Origin: Nymphaea colorata
Lineage: Eukaryota > Streptophyta > Magnoliopsida > Nymphaeales > Nymphaeaceae
Direction: 5' to 3'
NCBI RefSeq assembly: GCF_008831285.2
Contig: NC_045146.1
Span: forward strand, 20,537,289 to 20,601,288
Length of the DNA: 64,000 nt
Every line of letters starts with the position of its first letter. The stretch's first letter is position 1. The translations under genes were made by a program, and so were the position numbers. This document shows positions 31,229 to 42,331 of this stretch, piece by piece. A model generated the notes under the pieces. The model worked only from the letters and a program-made list of their open reading frames with translations. It had not been told where the DNA came from and searched no databases.

Positions 31229-32054
31229 TGGGCGTAGAAGAAGAGGAGCAAGGGAGCGAGTGCGCGTTGCTGCGATAAGCAGACAGAGCGGTGGTTCAGA
31301 CTCAGCAGAATCGGCATTACAAAAGAAGAAAAAGGAGGGAAGATAGAAAGATGAAAGGGACACACTCTAGTCTACAATATCAACGTCTTTTGGAGCGAAC
31401 GGTCCGTCGGTTTCCCCGCTTCTACGCGTCTTCTGGGAAAACGGTGGACCGGTCGCCCCTTTTTCGTAAAAGAGAAATACATTACGTAAATTTTCGAAAA
31501 GGCGCGAAAACTTTTTTGATTAGTTCTGAAGGAGTCCAGAGTGATGATGGGTATCACTATCAGGCGAAGCGATGGCTCCCTTAGAAGTAGTCATTTCTTC
31601 GTGTATACATACACAAAAAAGGAAAAGATTGTAAACGTGAAACTTTTCAACAGGATCGTTAGTCCAAGTTGAAAAAGTTGGGTGCAGGGGAATATGAGCA
31701 CAATGTGTTTGTGTGTGAGTGGCACGAGCACCGTATTGTGTACTCCTTTCGGAACTCCTTCTACACGATCATATTTTGCTGCGTGGTGGTATATAGAAAA
31801 TTGGGGGATGCCAGGTAAAGGGGAATTTGCTTTGAAGCTAGTGATGGAGAGTTTTTGATCAACTTGGTCGGGTAAGCTCGATTCACATTGTGAAAAATCA
31901 ATGGTCGTCAAAAGGCGCGTGATGCTTTATTGTTCCACAAGCGAAGCAGGGCCATGTGCCCACCATCATCCGTCTCAGTCACGGGACATCACTTACTTTT
32001 CAGTTGCCACTCTCAATAAAAGATTCCGGTGAGCGAGCTTTTTTTTTTCCCTTA

Positions 32055-32815
32055 GGCCACGTTTGATGCGCGCAGATATTACTGTGCATGGGATGAAATT
32101 TACCGTTTTTGTACGGTTTTTCACAAGCATATCAAACGCAGGAAATTTTCCTCTGCAAAAACAGTACGATAAGGGTAATTTACCCCGGAAAAAAGTCGGA
32201 CCTTCAGAGGTCCGACTTTTTTCCGTGGATTTTTTTCCTGCCCATTAGGAAGGGCGCTGTGAAAAGCCGAGAGGGAGCGCAAGACCTCTTCCGATGGCAA
32301 CGCTGGCACTGATGGATGCCAACACCAGCCGCATAAGGATAAGGGAGGGTGGAGGGAGGGCCGTATCCACTAATAGTGGAAGGGAGAGGAAAGAGGCAAG
32401 GGCCACTGCACGGCGGCCCACACTTCACTCATTCTTCCTCTTCTTCCTCCTCCCCTCTCCTACCATATGCACACTGGAGTTGGGAGAGCTCAACGCAGCC
32501 CATTCGGTTGTACTTACCTCCGGCAAGCAGGGATCTGGCGGAGACGCGTCCCATGACCAGCCATATCCATGGCTTGGCAGCAGTGATGGCGGTGAGTGCG
32601 GTGTGGCTGTAAGGGGAGGTGAGGGATGTCCGGCTTCACCTTCTCCCCTCACCAAGACGACGAACACTGAATTTTTTACCTCGAAAAAGATTTCCAGGCC
32701 ATCAAACATGGCCTGAAAATGGAAGAAGGAAACTTTACCTTAGGTAAACTTACCCTGGATTTTTTCCCTTGAAAAAATCTTCCCTATGAAAAAATCCAGG
32801 CCATCAAACGTGGCC
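32055..32815. mobile_element. Tourist/PIF-Harbinger-type MITE, 761 bp, with a nested end
   Basis: Terminal inverted repeats GGCCACGTTTGATG (32055-32068) and CATCAAACGTGGCC (32802-32815) are exact reverse complements. Both are flanked by TTA, the three-base target duplication used by PIF/Harbinger elements. A second right-end-like copy, CATCAAACATGGCC, sits at 32700-32713, so the element is composite or has absorbed a relative. A 17-bp perfect hairpin is at 32186-32202/32209-32225. Open frames in the middle (32294-32716) are GC-rich and match no transposase I know. It is non-autonomous and sits about 0.9 kb upstream of the LRR kinase start codon. Confidence 0.82.
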
Positions 32816-34056
32816 TTAACCTGGCGCCCCGTTCATACGAGGGGTCAGAACTAGATCACATCCTCTTGTATTTATAAAATGTTAGCCACAATATTAAAAA
32901 CCTAATTTGTTAGCGATATTGGGGATTCTTTTTTATTTTTTGCTGTTACGTTTCTAAAATATTTGAATATTGATGGCGCTCTTAACTTAAGTAGTGGCTA
33001 ATTAATTGAAGATCTAGAAAGGCATTGTTGATAAAAAAAAAAAAAACATTGTCATTTTTTAAAGCACAACCCGGGAGACCTGTTTTACATAACACCATTT
33101 CTTGCCCCAGAAGCATAATATAATTATCATTTCTTAATTAAAACATCAAACCGTGAACATGCTATATGTTTTCTTAAACGAGAACATGACATTGTGTGTT
33201 TAAGAACTTGTAGTCTAAGAAAACAATGTCCCTTGTTAAGGTCTTCTACCTGATCGGCTCCTCCCCTTCACGATGGCAACCCGATATTCATTCTTCATTC
33301 CTATCCACTTCACATATCTCACTCTCACACTTATGTAAAGCTTATCCGCTGGAAGTTTCAAACTGAATTTAAAGAAGCAAACGCCAGTCTTTGTTGGAAG
33401 TTTAAAGTTTTTATCTCTTTCATCTTTTAGCAACAGAAAGTAAGAGACAGGTTAAATTGATTAAGAAAAAAAGATACCAAAAGAATAAGAATGTAGGCAG
33501 CTTTGAAAGAAACAAGGAATTTTGAATTCTCCTTACGTCTTGATTCAGCAAATAATGCAGCAAAAAGAATGGTCTAATAATTAGTAAACATGAAATTAAA
33601 ATATTTTAGGCATTTTTAGGCGTTTGGGAAAGTTATTTTGAGGGACATCACAATTACTTGTACAACGATTTTCAAAGATCAGAGGTACTCGAGAGAACAT
33701 TTGTAAGTCCAGTGGTTGGACAAATTTAACTCACTTTCAGATTTCAGAAATAGATTCAAATGAAAGAAAAATTTAAAAAAAAAACCAGAATGTATATCCT
33801 AACACCAGTTGCAATCTAGAAACATTAAACAATTGGACCAGAACAATTAAACCATGCATATACAAAACACAACAATTTTGGGCTGGTAGCAAGTACATAA
33901 AGGGAGGTTTGCCAACCGGCACCCCCGTTCCCAACACATGAATACAAATGCACTGACTGCTTTATAACACCACGTAGAGACAACACAATGTAAACCATAC
34001 CTTTAATAAAAAATACATGGGCTTCCAGGTCTCTCTTCCGATCTCTGCGGATGTGT
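32816..34056. other. Intergenic spacer between MITE and first CYP89A gene
   Basis: AT-rich with poly-A tracts (near 33030 and 33770) and no supported gene. The stretch just right of 33780 is probably the 3' untranslated region of the minus-strand P450. Confidence 0.6.
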
Positions 34057-35592
34057 CTATGGTGTGGCACCAATTTGGCCTCTAGGGGCAAGGCGTGCCC
34101 TAAGTGGGTGCATCATCACCACGGTTAACTCAACCTTCTCAGTTAGGTCTACCTCTTCACCCTCCACGACTAGCCATTGGAACTTGCGGACCAAGTTGGC
34201 CACATAGTACTGGAGGTGCAGCACCGCCAACCCCATCCCAGGGCATATCCTCCTACCTGCACCAAATGGTATCATCTTGATCTCCCTAGTGCCAGTGATG
34301 TCCACATCTTCTCCTTCCCCTCCCGGCATGAACCTCTCTGGTCGGAACTCCATGGCGTCTCTCCACACCTTTTCATCCAACCCCATATCCCCGATCATGA
34401 AGTTCACAATTGCATCCTTTGGTATCTGATAGCCAGCGATGCTGACGTCCTCCTCGGTGGTTGCATGGGGTAGCAGCAATTGCGCCGGTGGGTGCCTCCT
34501 CAACGCTTCGAGGATCACTGCCTTGAGGTAAGGCATCTGCTGTAGCTCCTCTTCTGTCACCTCCTCACGATCCCCCACGATGCTCCTGATCTCATTATAA
34601 AGCTTGGCTTGAACCCTGGGGCTCCTCACCAAGTTGGCCATCACCCACTGTAGTGCCGTCGATGTCGTGTCCGTGCCGGCCATGAGGAACTCAGCACAGA
34701 GCGTCACCATTTCCCCTTCGCTCAGTCGTCTTCCCTCGGGGTGCTCTAGAGGGAGGAGTGTGTCCACGTAGCAGCAACTATTCTTCTTCACCATAGTCGC
34801 GCGGGCCCTGATGAAGGGCAGCAACGTTAACTCTTCGTTGCGCCTGATCTCCTTGAGATCACGCCATCGTCTCCAGAGGAATATCTTTGAAAGCCTGGGG
34901 AAGATGCCCAGTAGGTTAAACCGGCTTAAGCTAAGGAGCAGGTTGCGCAACATCCTTCCTACCTTCTGGACGTCGACCTCCTCAAACTTCTGGCCGAAAC
35001 ACATGAAGAAGAGCAAGCAGAAGATGCCATAACGAAAGCTTTCGATGGGCGTTACCACCCCACCGTTGCTCTCAGCCCGGTCTTTGAGCTTGTCTGTTAA
35101 CACATCCATCACCCACCGCCGACCCTCAGAAAAGTGCTTGGTCCAACTTGGGCTGAGAGTCCCTGCCATGAGGTTGCGGCGAAAGAGGCGCCACAAGGGG
35201 CCATAGTTGGCAGAGTTGATGTTGTGCTGGTTGGTGTTGAAGACGCGTAAAGAGGCAGGGGTAGGAGGCCGTCCAGCCAAGGCTGTGCCCATCTGGACCA
35301 GGGCTTGGTGGGCCAGTTCATGCTTGGCTATGAAGATCATTATTCGTTTCCCGAGATAGACGCGGAAGACTGGCCCGTGGCAGGCGCGGAACCTGCGAAG
35401 GGCAGGCACAATGTAGGCAAGGATGAAGCCCAATTGGTGGACGTTACCGATGATGGGCAGGGATGAAGGTCCGGGTGGGAGGGGACGACCTTTGCGTTTG
35501 TCACTCCCCTTCGAAGATAGGAGCTTGAGGAGGAGGAAAACTAAGGAGATAGTGACGAAGAGGAAGGCAAGAAAGATAGAGAAGCTCTCCAT
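34057..35592 (-). CDS. Cytochrome P450, CYP89A-like (copy 1)
   Basis: A heme monooxygenase of 511 residues anchored in the ER membrane. An N-terminal hydrophobic anchor (about 3-24) is followed by the hinge PLPPGPSSLPIIGN. The I-helix oxygen-binding motif AGTDTTS, the K-helix EALRRHP (ExxR), RPERF and the heme loop PFGAGRRICPG (about residue 440) are all present. Helix and loop wording such as NQHNINSANYGPLWR, LQWVMANLV and DITGTREIKMIPFGAG is typical of CYP89A. Like most A-type CYP89 genes it has no intron. The start is ATG at 35592, matching copy 2; the two codons before it open with GTG and are not used. Arabidopsis CYP89A9 acts in chlorophyll breakdown, but the substrate here is unknown. 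It is a close paralogue of the gene at 43899-45437. Confidence 0.94.
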   Translation of the reverse strand: MESFSIFLAFLFVTISLVFLLLKLLSSKGSDKRKGRPLPPGPSSLPIIGNVHQLGFILAYIVPALRRFRACHGPVFRVYLGKRIMIFIAKHELAHQALVQMGTALAGRPPTPASLRVFNTNQHNINSANYGPLWRLFRRNLMAGTLSPSWTKHFSEGRRWVMDVLTDKLKDRAESNGGVVTPIESFRYGIFCLLFFMCFGQKFEEVDVQKVGRMLRNLLLSLSRFNLLGIFPRLSKIFLWRRWRDLKEIRRNEELTLLPFIRARATMVKKNSCCYVDTLLPLEHPEGRRLSEGEMVTLCAEFLMAGTDTTSTALQWVMANLVRSPRVQAKLYNEIRSIVGDREEVTEEELQQMPYLKAVILEALRRHPPAQLLLPHATTEEDVSIAGYQIPKDAIVNFMIGDMGLDEKVWRDAMEFRPERFMPGGEGEDVDITGTREIKMIPFGAGRRICPGMGLAVLHLQYYVANLVRKFQWLVVEGEEVDLTEKVELTVVMMHPLRARLAPRGQIGATP

Positions 35593-36980
35593 GCTCACGC
35601 TTTTGCTGGAGGCTGGCCTCTTCTACACAACAGCAATGAAATGGAGATGGTTAGTCTCATGTAGCAGAAACGTTGTGCAGGTGCAACTACAGAGAAAATA
35701 AAGGAGAGAATGCTGGGGACAGAGAAGGGGATTCGGTCTGCTTCAGTGTGCCTAGTGCAGTTCCTTCGAAAGCTATAGGACATGTTAGGGTCGGGCTGGA
35801 TTTCCCTCTGAGCCCTGTTGCCTGGTTGGAGTTTCCAAAATTATGAAAATCTTTTACAAAGCTTTATTTTAGAAAACAGAAAATCTTGAAATTGACCCAC
35901 TTTCAGATTTTTCAGGAAATGAAAAGGTCCACGTGGCCACCTCCCGTCATCCCACATTTGACCATGTGTTGGCCATGGTTTGCTCTTACTACAGGGGCTT
36001 TCCCATTGAGGTTTTTTTCCATTTCAGGTTATGAGATTTTCCCATTTCGAGTTTTTCTTTAGTAATCACAAATATTGAAGTCTCTTATGTGCAATACGAT
36101 TCATAAAAAGGTCTTCAAATGTTACAAGGGTCTTCGATCATATAGTAATATGCGAATAATTTACTGATGCATCTTTATTTTCATCATTTCATGAATCATG
36201 AATATAATGGTATTTCATAATTACATGTTTACATTTTGAAAACAATCTGCCAGTTTTCATGGATGCAATGGCCGCCTAATTCTTCGTAGTATAACTCATC
36301 TGGTTTACTGTCTATTAGTTCACATAGTAACTGTGGATGCAACATTATAGGCGATATATTCTGCCCTCCGGTGTGTGCTAAGCCACACACCCTTATTTTT
36401 ATGACCATGCAATGTCCACCGTCAAACAGAGACATGTAACATAAGGTGGATCATCTATCTATAAAACCAAAATTTGTGTATTCAACCAGTTCTAGATTAT
36501 CAGTTTGCTGGCATAACTGCAGCCTTTAGGTTCCTTTTAACTATCTGACATTTCTTTTCAGGGCTTGCCCAATGAGGTAAAACTGGATTGCCTTGATAGC
36601 AACTAACAAGACCCACTGCAAAGTTTATCTCTAGTCTTGTGTCGTGTCGTACATGTAAAGAAGGGTAGCAACAACTTGATATAGATGTTTTCTCCCAAAA
36701 AGAATGCTTAAGATGACAATAACCAGCCAAAAACAACACTTAATGTTATCCAAAATGCTTTCAAACTTCAAATATGCTTATATCTAATAATTACGCAGCT
36801 CATGACATTCTTTAACTTCAATAAAACAATCCAAACAAGCAGATTTGATAAGAGGGATTGCACAAAACGGTTGAAAATCAAAATCACTCAGCTGTGAGCA
36901 CAAAGTTGAATTTCCAACACCAATATTGCGGCAATATGTGTCAAAATATATGGTAGATAATACAAACACTAATTTATATA

Positions 36981-37431
36981 GTCGAGATGTATCACATTAT
37001 CCAAATGTTTCGATTAAAAAGCATGGTCCGCATTTGTTGCCTTTGTTCTTAAAATTTGATTGATCTAGGCAAAGAAGAGTATGATTTTTTCTTCTTCCTA
37101 TAGTTTTGGAGGTGAAATTATGTTGAGATCGTTAGCTTCTGAGCTTCAACTCTACGGTTTGAAGAGAAATACCGTTTACGAAAATGGTCCCAAAGAACTC
37201 GGAACAGATAAGCGTTATTGTTTACACAAAAACCATTTTTGTAAACGGTATTTCTCTTCAAACCGTAGAGTTGAAGCTCAGAAGCTAACGATGTCAACAT
37301 AATTTCACCTCCAAAACTATAGGAAGAAGAAAAAATCATACTCTTTTTTGCCTAGAATTCTAAGAACCAAGGCAACAAATGCGGGCCATGCTTTTTAATC
37401 GAAACATTCGGATGATGTGATACATCTTGAC
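36981..37431. repeat. Long near-perfect foldback, about 208/200-bp arms
   Basis: The left arm (36981-37188) and right arm (37232-37431) are reverse complements with only scattered differences, the main one being roughly 8 extra bases in the left arm near 37060-37070. They are separated by a 43-base loop. Both strands therefore encode nearly the same short open frame starting MIFSSSYSFGGEIML. No target-site duplication was clear at the edges. The structure suits a foldback transposon or MITE, and its transcript would form a long double-stranded RNA. It sits 1.4 kb upstream of CYP89A copy 1. Confidence 0.93.
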
Positions 37432-38730
37432 CTACATAGCGATTATATTTATACCGATCCCACGTGGGTTGGTCCCCTCTTGAGGCTGGACCGGACCCAA
37501 CACAACTTAGGTATGTAAATCATCAATTTTGGAAATCTGACAGCCACTCTTACTCCAACTTACTCTTTAGCTCCGATTTTACTATCAATCATTTTAAATT
37601 TCTCCCAATATATTCAATGAATCTTTCCATGCTAAGACTCATTAACTTTGTTTTCCTATGGCAGATGATTTTGATGCCTAAAATATACAAGCATCACCCA
37701 TACCCTTTTATTTTAAAACATCAGTTCAATAGTTTGTTTTGGCTTCATTTTCTCCTCCGTCTTTTGTCGAAACCTCTTCCCTCTCTGAGGAACAGAGGCG
37801 GACTCCGGCCACCGACAACTTGCAGGAGCGCCGGCAGCGAGGATGGAGAGCCTCCAAGAGTTGAGGAGAGATAACTCAACGCGCAAAATGGATAAAAATA
37901 GGTGAAAGAGAGAGAGAACAACTAGAGGCTACCGGACTTCCTATCAGAAAAACTAGAGATCTAGCTACCAAGAAAATGGTTCATCTTAAATCACTTTCCA
38001 GTTTCCTCCTTTTTGTTATCTATATATTTTGTTTCCTCTTGGATAAATTCTGAACTTATTATGCCTTTTTTCCTTTAACCCACTATTCTTCTCCGAAAGT
38101 GCAGCCGCCAGCAGCGACCACCGATGAGAGAAAGAAGAGCCAACCAGAAGGCGGCTTAAGACACTAGTGCTCGACTGCAAGTATGTTTCACCCTTTCCCA
38201 TTTTTTCTTTTCTTTTGTCTCGTTTCCTCCTTTTAGTTTAGTTTTTCTTTTTCCCTTGTGATTTCATCGTTTCTCTATTCCTTTTTTTTTTTTTTTACTG
38301 TGCAGGGAAGACCGCTGCCCATAAAAAAGCTAACCGATGCAAGGGTAATATTCTTGTTCACCATCCGTAAATGTATATATAAATAGTACACATCGCTATT
38401 ATGCATACACAGGATTCACAGCATTGAAAAGGATTTAATCTATCTATAGTGCAAGCATGGAGTATCGAAGCCTTTTAACTAGAACACATGCTTTTAATCA
38501 TGACTGCTAAAAACTACAGAGTGGATTTCTATTCACACTGTTAATCATGGTTTCAAAACTAGACAAGTTTGCATGCTACTAAAACATGAGAAGAACCAGC
38601 CTATCTGTGTTAAGCGCTCAAGTTTATGAGACAGACTGTGAAACAGAAAAGAATTAAGGAAGCCTTGGCATATCTTACTGCTTTCCGGTGCTTTGCAGGG
38701 ATCAGCGTCGGATGTGCGCTCTGGTACCAC

Positions 38731-38837
38731 TGTTGGAGGCTGGCTTCTTGTAGCAGTAAGGAACAGAGGGGATAAGTGTTTGCTGCGAGGTGTCGAAGTT
38801 CCTTCAAAAGCTATATAGAATATGTACCGAAGCTGGG
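38731..38837 (-). pseudogene. Copied 5' flank of CYP89A without its gene
   Basis: This tract aligns in order with 35604-35799, the leader and promoter of CYP89A copy 1. Shared phrases are TTGGAGGCTGGCTTCTT versus CTGGAGGCTGGCCTCTT, ACAGAGGGG versus ACAGAGAAGGGG, and GTTCCTTCAAAAGCTAT versus GTTCCTTCGAAAGCTAT. A gap of about 80 bases is needed. P450 coding sequence is absent where it would be expected (left of 38731). It is therefore a truncated relic of a duplication in the same orientation. Confidence 0.65.
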
Positions 38838-39225
38838 TGATGCGCCGTCATCTTTAATGACGGAAACACTTATGACCAATAAAAAAAACTTTTTATAAAT
38901 ATAAAAAATGAAATAAAAAATACAAAATAAAAAGGAAATTCTTTTTCAAATAATTAAAAAAAACCCTTCCTCCTTTTCTGCAGGTCTGCAACGCAAGCTC
39001 ATGTCACTCGAATGCGGCTCGATACAGTAGTGTGTGTGCATGAATTGTGTCTGCATGTCACTCGATGGAGGCGATTAATGCGGCTCGAGACGGTCGTGCC
39101 TGTGCATTTATCGTGTCCGTCCGACCACACTCAAGGCCGTTGCTGATAAGGTGCACGTAGTTGTATCCTATACGAATCTTAGCAAAGCAGAATTATGAAA
39201 AATATGAAGATAGAAGTAAAGCATA

Positions 39226-39344
39226 GTCACATTGTTGCGTGGATGCAGGCACGGGTCCGACATGCATTTATATATGAACAGACAGAATTAATGGGTAGTG
39301 AGTCACATTGACGTGTTGATGCAGGTATGGGTCCGACATGCATT
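39226..39344. repeat. Direct repeat, 76-bp period
   Basis: GTCACATTG...GATGCAGG...GGGTCCGACATGCATT occurs at 39226-39268 and again at 39302-39344. Just upstream, at about 39000-39120, another pair of related units starts CATGTCACTCGA and includes ATGCGGCTCGA. The area looks like a small decayed tandem array. Confidence 0.7.
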
Positions 39345-39521
39345 AGAACTGTACCTTTTTTTGTCTTTTTTTTTACCCTCCTTCTTTGTTTTTTCCTCTC
39401 CTTACTGTTTCTATCATTTTATCTCTTTTTTTTTCCTTCTTGTATGTTCCTCCTCCCTGTCCCTCTTCTTCCCTTTTTATGGATTAGACCAATCTATCGT
39501 CTTTTAAAACGATCATACCAT

Positions 39522-39549
39522 GTAGAGAGAGAGAGAGAGAGAGAGAGAC
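39522..39549. repeat. (GA)n microsatellite
   Basis: About 13 GA units following a T/C-rich tract (39350-39480). Confidence 0.9.
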
Positions 39550-40100
39550 TCTGTGAGTGTCATGTTTAGAGGCAGATTATCCACTTAATGATGGTGATAT
39601 TCGTTACTATTTACAGTAAAGCTCATGAAGGAAGAAGATTGGCAATGGGTGACGTGAATTTTGTAACATGTGAACTCATTTTTTCATATGTTCTCTCTGT
39701 GGGGGAGAGAGTAGTAATAGCATTACCGTAACCTAACAAGGCGTTGAGAGTGGCAAGAAAACAAGAAACAAATAAAAGTAATACTTTACACCAAAGTTAA
39801 AATGTATGTAGTGGAGATTGCTACTGATTCCAGGATCGTACGATTTAACTATAGAAACGATAGCAGAAATAATTCTAATAATCATATTAGGAACGTGATC
39901 AACTTTTCATCCTCTAATACATTGTGTCGTTTCTGACCCACCAGGCACACCACGAGGTAGTAAGAAGCCACTTTTTCCACAACAAGGTGCCCGCCTTTAG
40001 ATGGCCACCAATCCAATGGCCCGCCTCTAATAATGTCTTTGAAGTCGGACTAACAAGCACTCTGTGATTCGGATGTTTCCGAAGAGGCATATCCATGCAT

Positions 40101-40370
40101 GCAATTGCTGCATTAGGAGGCAATGCGGAAAAATGCGTTTGATGCTTTGCATTCCTCATCACACCAAAATGGTTGGTAATTCAAAAAATCATATATTTCC
40201 ATTCAATTTCAGATTGCTGACCCTTTCATTGAAACCCTTGGAAAAGATTGTTTTAAAGTATTGGTAGACAGGCCATTGGAAACGCACATGCTCTTGGTAG
40301 AGGGGAAATGATAAAACGAGAAGTCTCTGCAACAGCTCTTTCTTTCTTTTTTCTCAAAGTTTTCTCACGG
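40101..40370. repeat. Direct repeat partner of 41650-41945
   Basis: The two tracts align across about 270 bases at an offset of roughly 1.55 kb. Shared phrases include TTTCATT(G)AAACCCTTGGAA, GTTTTAAAGTATTGGTAG, GCATTGGA/CCATTGGA, AATGATAAAAC and AGTCT(C/T)TGCAA. There are many small differences, so the duplication is old. A probable solo LTR lies between them, ending 16 bases before the second copy. No coding content is evident. Confidence 0.8.
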
Positions 40371-41265
40371 ATCAGATCAACAGTAGCCATGTTAGGATTT
40401 TTTTGACCGTGGGGCACTTACCTTGCTGACACGGGTGCTGCCTATAATTTTTAGTGTTTATAATGTAGCCGATGGTGGTCTTTTCTTCTTTTGTTTGCCG
40501 TAGTTAGTTTTTGTAAAAAGAAATAATTGAGAATTGCTAAAGAAGGGGTGGATTTTTGCGAGATAGCATGTTCATGATGGTCCCGCCCCTTCAGTCTCTA
40601 CAATCCATTATTCAAAACCTAGTTTTTATTTGGATGACAAAAACTGAGTTCTTGAGGATACTTGTAGGAAAAAAAAAAAAAAAAGGTTACTGAGCTGAAT
40701 ATGTTCGGCAAACCTATTCCTATTAAGATTCATTTCAATTTAAACAACACATGTCAAAAAACATCAGGTGCACAAAGGAGAAACAAACCTATTTTAGTCG
40801 CTAAATTGAATAACCTGCCATTTCAGTCATCTTAATCGACATTATCAAAAAATTTTCACCAAACAGTATTCTATCATATGACATTATATCACCAAACTGA
40901 AATGGTAACACCCATACAACTACATAATATCCTTTAAGTTTAAGTTACCAATTGGTGTTGCCACAAGATATAAACCAGATTCTAATGAATCATGCATGCG
41001 GGATGAAAAACTTCTTATTTAGTTAATATGCCTTTAAAATATATGCACATCATTTTATCACTAGATACATACTTCTTTTCTTTTTTTTTTTGTTAACCGT
41101 CTTCACCTTGCCAAAACTCAGTTTATATCAAAAAGGATGTTTTTTAAAAACTGGATCTGCAAGATGGTATTACCCAGACAATTCCAATTGAAAAATATCC
41201 TTACAAAATCTATTGGAAAGGATTGTCAAAAGTTCATCACAAGCAAGTGGGAGTAGATTGACATC

Positions 41266-41633
41266 TGTTGGCTAACTTGAGGGGAAGATTTGTTCAAGAG
41301 AACGAAGGAGCATTGAAAAAATCCCATATTTTTGGAAATTATCTTCACAGATATTCATGACAAGGGATAAAGTCAGCAAGAGATGAGATAATCACAACGA
41401 AAGATAAAGGCACAAGATAATCATGGCAGGAAATAAATCAACTATATATCCTCCATATGAGATAAAAGAACAAATCTTGCCTTATCAATTGTTTCCGCCT
41501 TGATTATTTGTAACGAGTATCAATAGAGCTCCCTTCTAATGCTGAAAAATATGAAGAATAAACAGCTCTCCTCAAGCAGTACGTTAATTCTCTTGTGTCC
41601 ATTTTTTCTCCTTATGATCCATGGTTCCTAACA
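41266..41633 (+). mobile_element. Probable solo LTR, Ty1-copia-like
   Basis: A tract of about 368 bp starts TGTTGGCTAAC and ends TTCCTAACA, so it is bounded by TG...CA with a short inverted terminal repeat. Inside, ACTATATATCCTCC, a later GAATAAACAGCTC region and a T-rich end resemble the TATA and polyadenylation layout of plant copia LTRs. No internal gag-pol region is next to it, so it would be a solo LTR left by recombination. Flanking five-base duplication is imperfect, so age or boundary is uncertain. Confidence 0.42.
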
Positions 41634-41649
41634 ACCATATCTATCTATG

Positions 41650-41945
41650 AATTTGCTGTAGAAGGGGGGCAATACTGAAAAGGGTGTTTAGTGCTTTCCT
41701 CATCACTGCAATATGGCTGACCAATGCTATGCTAGGTAATTAAGAACATCATATAGTTTTGTTCAATTTCAAATTGATGACCTTTTCATTAAACCCTTGG
41801 AACAGTTTGTTTTAAAGTATTGGTAGCCAGTGCATTGGAGACCTTCATGCTTTTGACAGAGGGCAATGATAAAACAAGAAAGTCTTTGCAAAAATCAAAG
41901 AGTCTTCACAGCTCATTTTCTTGTTTTACTCAAAATTTTTCCTTT
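41650..41945. repeat. Direct repeat partner of 40101-40370
   Basis: Second copy of the old direct duplication, starting near AATTTGCTGTAGAAGG and including the shared GTTTTAAAGTATTGGTAG phrase at about 41809-41826. It lies immediately right of the probable solo LTR. Confidence 0.8.
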
Positions 41946-42331
41946 GGTTTCGTCTCTTTCATTGCCTCTCACCAACCAAACGTACATATAAGGATGGAAT
42001 CCAATCGGGTGGTGGTCCACTAGCTTGGCTTGTTGCTTTTAATATTGCTTTTTTCATGGGGCTATGGGACTTTGAAGAGGAAGTTCAGAGAGGGAGCGAT
42101 GAGGAAAAGAATTCCAGATCTGCTACCGCAGAAAAACAGATGCATGCAATCAAATATCCCTAAGGTGGATATTGAAAATAATTCAAAGAGACTGCAATTT
42201 AGTATAAGTAAATTATAATGTAAAGCAGCAAAAGCTAGCTTACACTATAGGCTGCTACTTGAGGGCAAATGAGATGGATGAGATTGCTTGCAATTAATTT
42301 AGAAAAGTATTGTCTTATATAATTATATTGA

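Noticed and set aside
32294-32716. 140-codon frame within the MITE
   Set aside because: It does not resemble a transposase or known protein and lies entirely inside a non-autonomous element.
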